Shown: one piece after another, positions 37,503-46,094 of the stretch | How the letters are laid out: every line of letters starts with the position of its first letter | How positions within the stretch are numbered: the first letter of the stretch is position 1 | DNA from: Nocardia goodfellowii | GTDB lineage: Bacteria; Actinomycetota; Actinomycetes; Mycobacteriales; Mycobacteriaceae | DNA length: 64,000 nt | NCBI RefSeq assembly: GCF_017875645.1 | Contig: NZ_JAGGMR010000001.1 | Span: 4,154,001 to 4,218,000, forward strand | Direction: 5' to 3' | Position numbers and translations under genes: made by a program | Notes under the pieces: generated by a model | What the model saw: the letters and a program-made list of their open reading frames with translations, nothing else | The model's database searches: none | Told to the model about the DNA's origin: nothing

Positions 37503-38933
37503 TCAGAGCGCGGGCGCCGCCAGCTCCGCGGGGACCGAAGCGGTGCCCGCGGGCCGGCGCAACACGGTCACGCTCACCACGAGCGCGGCGACCAGCAACC
37601 CGGCCGCGACGGTGAAGGCCAAACGGTAGCCGCTGGTCAAGGCTTCCGCTGCGGAGGCACCCGACACCAACTGGCTTCCGGTGCGGGAGGCAGCAAGCGT
37701 GGACAGGACGGCGATCCCCAGCGCCATCCCGACCTGCTGGGTGGTGTTGAACAATCCCGAGGCCAGCCCGGCGTCCTCGGCATTCGCACCGGACATGCCC
37801 AGCGTGGCCAGCGCGGGCAGCACCAACCCGCCACCGGCGATCAGCACCATCATCGGCAGCAGATCGACGACGTAGGAGGCGTGCACCGGAAGCCTGGTCA
37901 GCCAAGCCATTCCGGCCAGCAGCAGGACCAAGCCGGTGACCAGCACGGCACGTGCACCGAAACGGGTGATCAACCGAGCCGAGGCGAACAGCGACACACC
38001 GCCGATGGCGACGGCCGCGGGCAACATCGCCAGCCCGGTCGCCAGTGCGCTGTAGCCGAGGACCCGCTGCATATACAGCGCGACGATGATCTGGAAGGCG
38101 AACATGGCCGACAGCGTCAGCATCTGCACCAGATTCGCACCGGAAACGTTGCGGGAGCGGAAGATTCGCAGCGGCAGCAGGGGCGTGCGCGCGGTCTGCT
38201 GCCGGACGACGAAGGCGACGAGCAGGCCGGCGGCGACTGCCCCGAGGCCGAGCGTGCGCGCCGACGTCCAGCCGTGCTCCTCGATCTGTACCACCGTGTA
38301 GATGCCCAGCATGAGACCACCGGTCACCAGCAGGGCGCCGAGCGCGTCCGCACCCGCGGCCAGCCCGATACCCCGGTCGGCGGGGAGCGCCTTGATCGCC
38401 AGCGCGACGGTCACCACACCGATCGGCACATTGATGAGGAAGATCCAGTGCCAGTTCAGCGCGTCGGTCAGCACGCCGCCGAGCACCTGGCCGATGGAGG
38501 CGCCGGCCGCGCCGGTGAAACTGAAGATGCCGATGGCCTTGGTCCGCTCCCGGTTCTCGGTGAACAAGGTGACCAGGATGCCGAGCACCACCGACGAGGC
38601 GACAGCGCTGCCCACACCTTGGAGGAAGCGGGCGGCCACCAGCATCGCCGGCGTAGTGGCCGCTCCGGCGAGCAGCGAGGCGACGGTGAAGATCACATTT
38701 CCGGTGAGGAACATGGTCTTTCGGCCGATCAGGTCACCGAGCCGTCCAGCCAGCAGCAACAGTCCGCCGAAGGCGATGAGGTAGGCGTTCACGGTCCAGC
38801 TGAGCCCGGCCGCGCTGAAGCCCAGATCTTGCTGGATCGCGGGCATCGCGACTGTCACGATGCTGCCGTCGAGGATGGTCATCAACGTCGCCGCCGACAG
38901 GACGGCGAGGGCGAGGCGTTTGGAACTGGTCAT
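37503..38933 (-). CDS. DHA2-family (EmrB/QacA-type) MFS efflux transporter
   Basis: A 476-residue transporter with about 14 hydrophobic helices. The DHA2 motif-C-like start LMTILDGSIVTVAMPAIQ, motif A in GRLGDLIGRKTMF and WHWIFLINVPIG are typical of the proton-driven multidrug efflux family that includes EmrB, QacA and LfrA. The ATG at 38933 has GGGAG upstream. It lies downstream of a MarR gene in the same direction, and a 19-bp sequence upstream of it is nearly repeated upstream of the MarR gene, so MarR control of drug efflux is likely. The exported compounds cannot be told from sequence. Confidence 0.9.
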   Translation of the reverse strand: MTSSKRLALAVLSAATLMTILDGSIVTVAMPAIQQDLGFSAAGLSWTVNAYLIAFGGLLLLAGRLGDLIGRKTMFLTGNVIFTVASLLAGAATTPAMLVAARFLQGVGSAVASSVVLGILVTLFTENRERTKAIGIFSFTGAAGASIGQVLGGVLTDALNWHWIFLINVPIGVVTVALAIKALPADRGIGLAAGADALGALLVTGGLMLGIYTVVQIEEHGWTSARTLGLGAVAAGLLVAFVVRQQTARTPLLPLRIFRSRNVSGANLVQMLTLSAMFAFQIIVALYMQRVLGYSALATGLAMLPAAVAIGGVSLFASARLITRFGARAVLVTGLVLLLAGMAWLTRLPVHASYVVDLLPMMVLIAGGGLVLPALATLGMSGANAEDAGLASGLFNTTQQVGMALGIAVLSTLAASRTGSQLVSGASAAEALTSGYRLAFTVAAGLLVAALVVSVTVLRRPAGTASVPAELAAPAL

Positions 38934-38976
38934 CGGTGGTCTCCCGTTCGATAGCAACAGGAGTGACCGTACTAGA

Positions 38977-38995
38977 TAGTTTTGTTGTAGACAAT
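38977..38995 (-). promoter_or_regulatory. Candidate MarR operator upstream of DHA2 exporter
   Basis: TAGTTTTGTTGTAGACAAT (plus strand) contains the perfect palindrome TTGT-AG-ACAA. A 19-bp copy differing at four or five positions lies just upstream of the MarR gene at 39494. The site is 44-62 bp upstream of the exporter start, overlapping where its promoter should be. Confidence 0.5.
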
Positions 38996-39006
38996 ATTGA
39001 AGCGGA

Positions 39007-39483
39007 TCATTGCCGGGCGCGCCGTGCCGCCGACGTCTCCGCCGGTGCGGCGAGATGTCCTTCGGTCAGGGAGTTCAAGGCGCGCAACAAGTTCTCGCGA
39101 TCCGCCGCGGGTAGCGCCCCCAGCGCCTCCCGATGCACCTGGTCGACGATCTCCTGACTCCGCTCGGCGATCTTCGCCCCGGCCGGAGTGACCGCGATGA
39201 TTCGCGCTCGCCGGTCCGTGCTGGAGGGTCGCCGCTCGGCCAATCCGGCCCGCTCGAGCGCGTCGACGGTGACCACCATGGTGGTCTTGTCCATATCCCC
39301 GAGTTCCGCGAGCTGAATCTGCGTCCGCTCCGCCTCGAGCGCGTGCACCAGCACGCAGTGCATGCGAGCGGTCAACCCGATCTCGGCCAACGCCGCCGCC
39401 ATGCGGGTGCGCAGCACATGGCTGGTGTGGTCGAGCAGGAAGGACAGGTCGGGCTCATCGCGCTTGGGTGCCAGTGCCGTCAT
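39007..39483 (-). CDS. MarR-family transcriptional regulator
   Basis: A 158-residue winged-helix regulator. LSFLLDHTSHVLRTRMAAALAEIGL forms the dimerisation start, MHCVLVHALEAERTQIQLAELGDMDKTTMVVTVDALERAGLAER is the recognition region (broken by motif: DKTTMVVTVDAL is the recognition helix), and RRARIIAVTPAGA is the wing. It is transcribed in the same direction as the DHA2 exporter, 73 bp upstream of it. The shared operator-like sequences in front of both genes suggest autorepression and ligand-relieved repression of the exporter. Confidence 0.88.
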   Translation of the reverse strand: MTALAPKRDEPDLSFLLDHTSHVLRTRMAAALAEIGLTARMHCVLVHALEAERTQIQLAELGDMDKTTMVVTVDALERAGLAERRPSSTDRRARIIAVTPAGAKIAERSQEIVDQVHREALGALPAADRENLLRALNSLTEGHLAAPAETSAARRARQ

Positions 39484-39493
39484 GCCGCCATAA

Positions 39494-39512
39494 TAGTTCT
39501 GTTGCGGATAAT
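39494..39512 (-). promoter_or_regulatory. Candidate MarR operator upstream of marR-type gene
   Basis: TAGTTCTGTTGCGGATAAT is aligned end to end with the site at 38977 (same TAGTTyTGTTGyrGAyAAT pattern). It lies 11-29 bp upstream of the regulator start, a typical autorepression position. Confidence 0.5.
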
Positions 39513-39531
39513 CTTCACGCCCTCATATCTG

Positions 39532-40668
39532 TCAGGCGTCGGCGAAGCTGCGCTGGACCTCGGCGGGCTCGGTGATCCCGTTGATCAGCAACAGCTGCAA
39601 CAATATTCGGGACTTGGCCGGGTTGAGAGCGAGCGCGGAAACGGTGCCGAGCTCGTCGTCGTCGAGTTCGGCGTTCCGCACCACGCTGCCGGAACTGACC
39701 CGGCTGGAACGGACCACGAGCACGCCCTTCCCGGCGGCCGCGCTGAGGGCGGCGACGACCGGCTTCGCGGTGTTCCCGTCACCGACGCCCGCCAGGACGA
39801 TGCCCTTCGCGCCGTGTCCGAGCGAATCGTTGACCTGGGTGGCATCCATGCCGGCGTGCGAATAGACGATGTCGACGCGGGGGAACGGAGCCTTGTCCGG
39901 GACCCGGAACGTCGACCGCCGCCGCGTGGACGGCGGTTCGGTGAACCGCACGGCCGCTGCGTCGACGTGACCGATGGGCCCGGTGTTCGGCGAGGCGAAA
40001 GTCTGCACGCTGGTCGTGTTGGTCTTGGTCACGTCACCGGCGGCGTGGATGGTGTCGTTGAGCACGACCATGGTGCCGCGCCGCCGTGCGTCCGGCGCGG
40101 CCGCGACCTGAACGGCCGAACGCAGGTTCGCCGGGCCGTCGGCGCTCAGCGCGGTGGACGGGCGCATCGAACCGACCAGGACCACCGGTTTGTCGGCGGC
40201 GACAACGTGGTCGAGGAAGAACGCGGTCTCCTCGATGGTGTCGGTGCCGTGGGTGACCACCACGCCGTCGGCTCGATCGTCGGCGAAGATCTGCTCGATC
40301 CGGTCGGCCAGTTGCAGCCACACCTGCTCGTTCATGTCCTGGCTACCGATGTTCGAGATCTGCTCGGTGGTCAGCTGCGCGATCTTGTCCAAGCCGGGCA
40401 CCGCGTCGATCAGGTCCTGGGCGCTCGCCTCACCCGCGGTGTAGCCGACCGCCGAGTTGGCGTTGGCCTTGCCCGCGATGGTGCCGCCCGTGGCCAGGAT
40501 GCTGATGCGGGGCAGGCCGGCGGGAACCGGCGCGTCGCTGGTCTTGCCGCCGGTCGCCGGGGGAGCGGAGGACTGGGCGGCCGGGGCGGGTTCGCCGCCG
40601 CATCCCGCGACGAGGATCGCCGAGCACACCGCCAGGCCGGCGATACGGAGCATGGTCTTTCGCGCCAT
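39532..40668 (-). CDS. Lipoprotein L-asparaginase (type II-like)
   Basis: A 378-residue asparaginase (EC 3.5.1.1) with a lipoprotein signal: LVAGC puts Cys23 at the membrane anchor. Both catalytic motifs are present: ILATGGTIAG with nucleophile Thr63, and VVVTHGTDT with Thr142 and Asp143. The enzyme would hydrolyse asparagine outside the membrane to aspartate and ammonia. The ATG at 40668 has CAGGAG upstream; the long open frame further upstream is not conserved. A TAGGCT -10 candidate lies at 40722-40727. It diverges from aspD-aspT, whose products take up and decarboxylate aspartate, so the three genes make a coherent module. Confidence 0.93.
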   Translation of the reverse strand: MARKTMLRIAGLAVCSAILVAGCGGEPAPAAQSSAPPATGGKTSDAPVPAGLPRISILATGGTIAGKANANSAVGYTAGEASAQDLIDAVPGLDKIAQLTTEQISNIGSQDMNEQVWLQLADRIEQIFADDRADGVVVTHGTDTIEETAFFLDHVVAADKPVVLVGSMRPSTALSADGPANLRSAVQVAAAPDARRRGTMVVLNDTIHAAGDVTKTNTTSVQTFASPNTGPIGHVDAAAVRFTEPPSTRRRSTFRVPDKAPFPRVDIVYSHAGMDATQVNDSLGHGAKGIVLAGVGDGNTAKPVVAALSAAAGKGVLVVRSSRVSSGSVVRNAELDDDELGTVSALALNPAKSRILLQLLLINGITEPAEVQRSFADA

Positions 40669-40716
40669 CGTGCTCTCCTGATCGGACGCAGCGTCGGTTC
40701 TCACACTCGGTAGCGA

Positions 40717-40727
40717 TAGGCAGCCTA
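40717..40727 (-). promoter_or_regulatory. Palindrome overlapping the asparaginase -10 region
   Basis: TAGGC-A-GCCTA is a perfect 11-bp palindrome in the asparaginase/aspD divergent region. Its minus-strand right half, TAGGCT, is also a -10 hexamer candidate for the asparaginase gene, so a protein bound here would block that promoter. Confidence 0.3.
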
Positions 40728-40831
40728 GCGGCAATCTTCTGGCAAACACCTCCGGTTCGGCCATAATCGGGGCATCCTTGCGGTGCACGGGCCATGAGAT
40801 CGACCGGACTTCGAGACACGAAGGGTGGACG

Positions 40832-42457
40832 ATGAGCGTCGAGAACCAGGTCGATCGCCGGACCGAGAAGAAATGGGAACAGCTCAGCCCGTTCGAGCTC
40901 AAGGACGAGCTGATCGATCTGGCCGGCGAGCACATGAAGAAGACCGCGCACACGATGATCAACGCGGGGCGCGGCAATCCGAATTGGACCTCCGTCGTCG
41001 CCCGCGAGGCCTTTTATCTGCTCGGCCGATTCGCGGTCGCCGAGGCCAAACGCGACTGGGACGAATTCCCCGGCTTGGCGGGCATGCCCCAGCCCGGCGG
41101 AATCGCGGCCCGATTCGACGCGTTCCTCACCGCCGAGCCCGAAGGCGACGCGGTGCGGTTGCTGCGCGAAGCGGTCGAATACGGCACCACCACACTGGGT
41201 TTCGATCCTGATGCGTGGGTAGGCGAACTGGCCGACGCGATCCACGGCGACCACTACCCGGTGCCCGACCGCATGCTGACCCATATCGAACAGGTGGTGC
41301 ACGCCTACCTCGACCTCGCGATGGGCGGCGCGCCGGCGGGCGGCTGGGATCTGTTCGCCACCGAGGGCGGCACCGCCGCCATGTGCTATTTGTTCGACAG
41401 CTGTGTGGTGAACGGCATGCTGGCGCCTGGTGATCGGATCGCGCTCATGACACCGATCTTCACCCCGTACCTGGAGATCCCGCATCTGGAGCGCTTCCAG
41501 TTCGACGTGGTCGAGGTGCGGGCGTCGAAGACGGCGCCCGACGGCATGCATACCTGGCAGTATCCCGACGAGGAGATCGCGAAGCTCGCCGACCCGAGCG
41601 TCAAGGCGCTGTTTCTGGTCAATCCCTCGAATCCGCCCTCGGTGATGCTGGATTCCGCGACGCGGGAGCGGATCGCGCGGATCGCGGCCGAGGAGAACCC
41701 GAACCTCACGATCATCACCGACGATGTGTACGGCACGTTCGTCGAAGGCTTCCAGTCGCTCATGTCGGCGGCGGCGGCAAACACGATCGGCGTCTATTCG
41801 TTCAGCAAGTACTTCGGGTGCACCGGGTGGCGATTGGGCGTCATCGCGGTGGCCAAGGACAACGCCTTCGATGCCCGCATCGCGAAACTGCCTGCCGCCG
41901 AGCAGGATCGGCTCGCGAAACGGTATTCCAGCATCGCCCTGGAACCGGCGAAACTCAAGTTCATCGACCGCATGGTCGCCGATTCCCGCGATGTCGCCCT
42001 CAATCACACCGCCGGATTGTCGACGCCGCAACAGGTCCAGATGGCCTTGTTCGCCCTGTCCGATCTACTCGACAAGGACACCCGGCACAAGCAGGACTGC
42101 GAGGCGATCATCGCCCGCCGCCTGCGGGCCCTGTGTGAAAGCCTCCGGGTCCCGGTGCCGCAGGATCCGAACGCGGCGAACTACTACGTCGAACTCGACC
42201 TGATGATGTGGGTGAAACAGCATTGGAGTCACGAGTTCGCCGAGTGGCTGGCCGCCGAGCACGAACCCGTCGACCCGGTCTTCCGGCTCGCCCAACAGGG
42301 TTCGATCGTATTGCTGAACGGCGGCGGGTTCGACGGACCGGAATGGTCTGTGCGGGTATCGCTGGCGAATCTCCGGCAGGACAGCTACGTCGAGATCGGC
42401 CGGTGGCTGCGCGAAATCATGGACGAGTACCACCGCGAATTCCAGAGCCGCACCTAG
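40832..42457 (+). CDS. aspD: Aspartate 4-decarboxylase (bifunctional aspartate transaminase)
   Basis: A 541-residue PLP enzyme of the aspartate 4-decarboxylase type (EC 4.1.1.12), converting aspartate to alanine and CO2. Family marks are HTMINAGRGNPNW near the N-terminus, FLVNPSNPPSVML, the Asp-Tyr pair in IITDDVYGTF, and VYSFSKYFGCTGWRLG with the PLP-binding Lys. The enzyme is longer than ordinary class I aminotransferases, as expected. The ATG at 40832 fits the family N-terminus. The aspT antiporter gene follows after 39 bp, the classic AspD-AspT pairing that consumes an internal proton and generates proton-motive force. Confidence 0.93.
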   Translation: MSVENQVDRRTEKKWEQLSPFELKDELIDLAGEHMKKTAHTMINAGRGNPNWTSVVAREAFYLLGRFAVAEAKRDWDEFPGLAGMPQPGGIAARFDAFLTAEPEGDAVRLLREAVEYGTTTLGFDPDAWVGELADAIHGDHYPVPDRMLTHIEQVVHAYLDLAMGGAPAGGWDLFATEGGTAAMCYLFDSCVVNGMLAPGDRIALMTPIFTPYLEIPHLERFQFDVVEVRASKTAPDGMHTWQYPDEEIAKLADPSVKALFLVNPSNPPSVMLDSATRERIARIAAEENPNLTIITDDVYGTFVEGFQSLMSAAAANTIGVYSFSKYFGCTGWRLGVIAVAKDNAFDARIAKLPAAEQDRLAKRYSSIALEPAKLKFIDRMVADSRDVALNHTAGLSTPQQVQMALFALSDLLDKDTRHKQDCEAIIARRLRALCESLRVPVPQDPNAANYYVELDLMMWVKQHWSHEFAEWLAAEHEPVDPVFRLAQQGSIVLLNGGGFDGPEWSVRVSLANLRQDSYVEIGRWLREIMDEYHREFQSRT

Positions 42458-42496
42458 CCGCGCCGACCCGGCCCGCATCGACCGGAGGACGACTCC

Positions 42497-44179
42497 ATGC
42501 ATGCGATCAAAACATTTCTGCAGGACACCCCCGAGGCCGCCCTGTTCCTCTGTCTGGCACTGGGTTACGCGATCGGCAAGATCCGGATCTGGAAACTGTC
42601 CCTCGGTGGGGTGGCGGGCACGCTGATCGTGGCGATCTTCGTCGGGATGGCGGGCCACATCACGGTGAACGAGCAGGTGAAGAACATCGCCTTCGCGCTG
42701 TTCATCTTCACGCTGGGCTATATCTCCGGTCCCACGTTCTTCGCCAGCCTCAACCGGAAGAGCCTGAAATACGGGACATTCACGCTGATCGAGGTCGCCG
42801 GCGTGCTGGCGATCACCGCGGCGGCGACACTGGTCATGCAACTCGACCCGGGCACGGCCGCCGGTCTGCTGGCCGGTGGCGCCACCGAGTCCGCGGCCGT
42901 CGGCACCGCGACCGATGCCATCGCCCGGCTGGACCGGCCGGCGCAGGAAATCAGCGAATTGCAGGCCAATGTCGGAACGGCCTATTCGATTTCGTATATC
43001 TGCGGCCTGATCGTGGTCGTGCTGCTGTCGAGCCAGATCTTCCCGCTCATCATGCGGATCAATCTGCGCGAGGAGGCGGACAAGCTGTGGCGGCAACTCG
43101 GCGGCGGCAGCGAGGACGCCGAAGACCAGGTGGCCGCCGCGCCCGATCTGATCGGCCGCGCTTTCCAGGTGCGGCGGGTGGCCGGGCGAACCGTCGCGGC
43201 GCTCACGGCGGATCTCGGGGGACACCTCACGATCGAGCGAATCCTGCGCGGGGGCAAGGTCATCGCGGTCACCGACACCGTGGTGTTGCGGGCCGGTGAT
43301 CAAGTGCTGGTGGTGGGACCCCGTGCGGCCATGGTGCCCGCGGAAGACGCGATCGGCCCCGAGATCGTGCCGGGCAAAGACCTCGAGACCACGCTCGAGA
43401 TCGACCAGGTGGTTCTCGATCACCGCCAGGACAAGTCCAGCACCCTGGGCGACCTCGAGCAGAAGCTGGGCAACCGCCTCTACGTCACCGGCGTCGTCCG
43501 CGCGGACAAGGAACTCCCGCTGCGACCCAGCATGCCGGTGCAGCGCGGCGATACGCTGCGGCTGACCGGCGCGAAGAACGACCTCGCCGAAGCCGTTCCA
43601 GGACTTGGCTATCGGCTCGATCCCGGCGTCAAGGCCGATGTCATCTACATCGCCCTCGGCGTCGCGCTCGGCTTCATGATCGGCAAGATCGTCGTGCCCG
43701 CCGGGAACATCCCGATGACGCTCGGCACCGGCGGCGGCTGCCTGCTGACCGGATTGTTGTTCGGCTGGTTCCGTTCGCGGAACCCGAAGATCGGTCAGTA
43801 CGCTCCGGCGGCCGCCGATGTCATCAAAACCCTCGGCCTGTCGGTATTCATCGCCGTCGTCGGTTTGACCTCCGGCCCGCAGGCGGTGGAACTGGTGCGC
43901 AAGTTCGGCTGGGGACTCCCCATCGCCGGCGTCCTGATGACGGCCGTCCCCGCGTGTGTCTCACTCCTGGTCGCGTGGAAGTTCATGAAGCTCCCCGCAC
44001 CGCTGGCCCTGGGCGCGATTACCGGGCAGCAGTGCTCGACACCGGGCATCACCGCCGTCCAGCAGGTCGCCGGCAACGCCACCCCGCTGATGTCCTACAC
44101 GATCGTCTACGCCCTCTCCAATGTCGCTTTGCCGCTGCTGGGCCCGATCGCCGTCGCCATGACCGAAGCCCTTTCCTGA
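42497..44179 (+). CDS. aspT: Aspartate:alanine antiporter AspT (AAE family)
   Basis: A 560-residue transporter with two five-helix membrane halves flanking two TrkA-C domains (about residues 205-380, with RTVAALTADLGG and RGGKVIAVTDTVVLRAGD). The second half includes FGWFRSRNPKIGQY-like and ITGQQCSTPGITAVQQVAGN sequences of the AAE family. It exchanges external aspartate for internal alanine, an electrogenic swap. GGAGG precedes the ATG. Together with aspD it forms a proton-motive metabolic cycle; the divergent extracellular asparaginase could supply the aspartate. It converges with the DUF2236 gene. Confidence 0.92.
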   Translation: MHAIKTFLQDTPEAALFLCLALGYAIGKIRIWKLSLGGVAGTLIVAIFVGMAGHITVNEQVKNIAFALFIFTLGYISGPTFFASLNRKSLKYGTFTLIEVAGVLAITAAATLVMQLDPGTAAGLLAGGATESAAVGTATDAIARLDRPAQEISELQANVGTAYSISYICGLIVVVLLSSQIFPLIMRINLREEADKLWRQLGGGSEDAEDQVAAAPDLIGRAFQVRRVAGRTVAALTADLGGHLTIERILRGGKVIAVTDTVVLRAGDQVLVVGPRAAMVPAEDAIGPEIVPGKDLETTLEIDQVVLDHRQDKSSTLGDLEQKLGNRLYVTGVVRADKELPLRPSMPVQRGDTLRLTGAKNDLAEAVPGLGYRLDPGVKADVIYIALGVALGFMIGKIVVPAGNIPMTLGTGGGCLLTGLLFGWFRSRNPKIGQYAPAAADVIKTLGLSVFIAVVGLTSGPQAVELVRKFGWGLPIAGVLMTAVPACVSLLVAWKFMKLPAPLALGAITGQQCSTPGITAVQQVAGNATPLMSYTIVYALSNVALPLLGPIAVAMTEALS

Positions 44180-44216
44180 AGCGGCGCAACCGATTCGGGT
44201 GTGGCTATCCGCCGGT

Positions 44217-45164
44217 TCACCCGGCGGCGGAGACCACCCGGCGGTTGAGTGTTCCGTAGCGGGCGCGCGCTTGCGCGGGCGAGCGGGTTTCGGGGTTGGC
44301 GGGTAGTTCCTGCTTCACGTGCTGTTCCAGGATCTTGCCCGCGGTGGGAGCGATGAGCGGGGCGGCCAGAATCAGGCCGCGCTTGTCGAACAATGTGAAC
44401 AGCCACACCAGGATTCGGCCGGCCGGACGCACCAGCAGGTCGATGACGCGCCACTGGTCGAAGCGGCCGAGGCGGCGCATCCAGGCGGGCAGGGTGGCGA
44501 TGGAAGCCGTCGCCAGCAGGCGTGCGCCGATCGCGTAGGTCCAGCCGGCCCCGTGCTTCGGGGAGGTGAACAGCATCTGGTGCATGCCGTCGAGCGCGCG
44601 CTCGGTGGTGCACAGGCGCGGGCGCACCGTGTCGAAGTACTCCTGGATGCCCTCGCGGGTGCGCGGGACATCGCGGGGATCGCAGGTTTGCAGTTCGGCG
44701 GCGATCGCGCATTCCTCCCAGTAGCGATTCTCCTCCTCCGTGCTGAGCCGGCCCGGACCGAACATCTCGTAGGCCTTGAGCACCGAATGCCAGCCGGTGA
44801 GGTGGATCCACAGCTGGGTGTCGGGATTGTTGGGGCTGTACCGGCGGCCGGTGACCGGTTCGATGCCGGTCGAGCGCGAGTGCAACTCCATCAGGTGCTC
44901 GGACGCTCTGATCGCGGTCGGTGTATCGCCGATCGCCACGATCAGGAAATACGCGAAGGTCATGTCGAGGCGGTGGCGCGGATCGGAGTAGATCTTCGCC
45001 GTGTCCGAGACCGACGCGGTCAGGAACGGGTCGAAGAACTCGAGGGCCACCGCGCGCTGGAATCCGATCACGGCGGTCGGTGCGGTCCAGATCTTCCAGC
45101 TCGGGGAATCGGGCCCGAAGAAGCCGTAATCCTCCCGTCGGAGCGTGGTCGGATCGAAGGTCAT
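44217..45164 (-). CDS. DUF2236 / MpaB-type oxygenase family protein
   Basis: A 315-residue protein of the DUF2236 family, related to fungal MpaB and the heme-b latex-clearing oxygenase Lcp. Conserved marks are YGFFGPDSPSWKIWTAPTAV near the start, DPRHRLDMTFAYFL, NNPDTQLWIHLTGWHSVL and EYFDTVRPRL. The His in WIHLTGWH is in the position expected for heme or substrate contact. The ATG at 45164 has GAGGAG upstream. The TetR gene diverges across a region with a precise direct repeat, so the regulator likely controls this gene. The substrate is unknown. Confidence 0.82.
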   Translation of the reverse strand: MTFDPTTLRREDYGFFGPDSPSWKIWTAPTAVIGFQRAVALEFFDPFLTASVSDTAKIYSDPRHRLDMTFAYFLIVAIGDTPTAIRASEHLMELHSRSTGIEPVTGRRYSPNNPDTQLWIHLTGWHSVLKAYEMFGPGRLSTEEENRYWEECAIAAELQTCDPRDVPRTREGIQEYFDTVRPRLCTTERALDGMHQMLFTSPKHGAGWTYAIGARLLATASIATLPAWMRRLGRFDQWRVIDLLVRPAGRILVWLFTLFDKRGLILAAPLIAPTAGKILEQHVKQELPANPETRSPAQARARYGTLNRRVVSAAG

Positions 45165-45188
45165 GGTGACTCCTCTGCGGTTCCAGCT

Positions 45189-45240
45189 AATACAACGCCA
45201 CCGTAGCAATTGTCCCGACCGAATACAACGGGTGCGTAGC
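45189..45240 (+). promoter_or_regulatory. Exact direct repeat AATACAACG-N5-GTAGC, likely TetR operator
   Basis: The pattern AATACAACG-N5-GTAGC occurs at 45189-45207 and again at 45222-45240, all 14 fixed positions identical and the two copies 33 bp apart (about three helical turns). It lies in the divergent region between the DUF2236 and TetR genes. The same spacing on one DNA face suits two bound regulator dimers. Confidence 0.5.
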
Positions 45241-45310
45241 TTTGGCTCGGACCGCGCTACAGAACGCGGCCACGAACTGGCAGGATGGGTCCGATGGAGG
45301 CGAAGCGGCA

Positions 45311-45961
45311 GTGAGCACATCTCGATCCACGCAACGTCCGCGCCGGCGATACGCGGCCCGATTGCCGGCCGAGCAGCGCCGCGTCCAGCTGCTGGACGCG
45401 GCGTTCGCGGTGCTCGAGCGGGTCGAGTTGCACGAGCTCAGCATGGAAGCCGTCGCCCAGCAGGCCGGGGTGGGTAAACCGGTGCTCTACACCGTGTTCA
45501 AGACCCGCGCCGAACTGGTGGAGGCATTGCTGGAACGGGAACGCGACCTGGCGCTGGAGCAGGTCGCCGATACGTTGCCGGTCGACCTGGTCGGGGCCGA
45601 TCCGGTGGTGGCGGCTTCGGCGACGATCGAGGCGTTCGTGGCGGTGGCGCTGGAGAATCCGACCCGGTGGCGGCTGGTGCTCGCGGGCCCCGGCAGTGCG
45701 CCCGATGAATATCGCGACGCGATCCGCAGTTCCCGGGCGGACATCTTCGATCAGGCCGAGGCGCTGGTGCGCATGGGGCTGGCCATCGACGCGCGCTGGG
45801 CGGCAATGGATTCGGCCTTGCTGACCAATGCGCTGCTCACCATCGCCGAGATGCTCGGGCGGCTCGCGGTCAGCGAACCCGCCGAGTATCCACGCGAGCG
45901 GATCGAGGCCTTCGTGCAATCCATCGTCCAGCTGCTGGTGGGCCCGTCGGCCGACTCCTGA
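45311..45961 (+). CDS. TetR-family transcriptional regulator
   Basis: A 216-residue regulator. The helix-turn-helix is in RVQLLDAAFAVLERVELHEL and SMEAVAQQAGVGKPVLYTVF with the usual TetR turn KPVLYTVFKTRAELV; the rest is a helical ligand-binding domain. The GTG at 45311 follows GGAGG by 9 bases; an upstream ATG at 45242 would run through the repeat-containing promoter and is less likely. It diverges from the DUF2236 gene and is followed by the CYP125-like gene, whose own operator looks like KstR rather than this regulator's. Confidence 0.88.
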   Translation: MSTSRSTQRPRRRYAARLPAEQRRVQLLDAAFAVLERVELHELSMEAVAQQAGVGKPVLYTVFKTRAELVEALLERERDLALEQVADTLPVDLVGADPVVAASATIEAFVAVALENPTRWRLVLAGPGSAPDEYRDAIRSSRADIFDQAEALVRMGLAIDARWAAMDSALLTNALLTIAEMLGRLAVSEPAEYPRERIEAFVQSIVQLLVGPSADS

Positions 45962-46031
45962 GCGGCGGTGCGCGGCACGCAATTTCGCGGTAGCCCCGTG
46001 GCGGAAGGGGTTTCGGTGCTTGAATCGAACG

Positions 46032-46045
46032 TAGAACGTGTTTCA
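46032..46045 (+). promoter_or_regulatory. KstR-type operator upstream of P450
   Basis: TAGAACGTGTTTCA fits the KstR (cholesterol regulator) consensus TnnAACnnGTTnnA at every fixed position. It lies 50 bp upstream of the P450 start. Since the P450 is CYP125-like, a known KstR-regulon member, the match is meaningful. Confidence 0.6.
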
Positions 46046-46094
46046 GATCACGCTTTCGCCGTCGCTGCCGAGCGCGGACCAGTGGGAGATAGCC

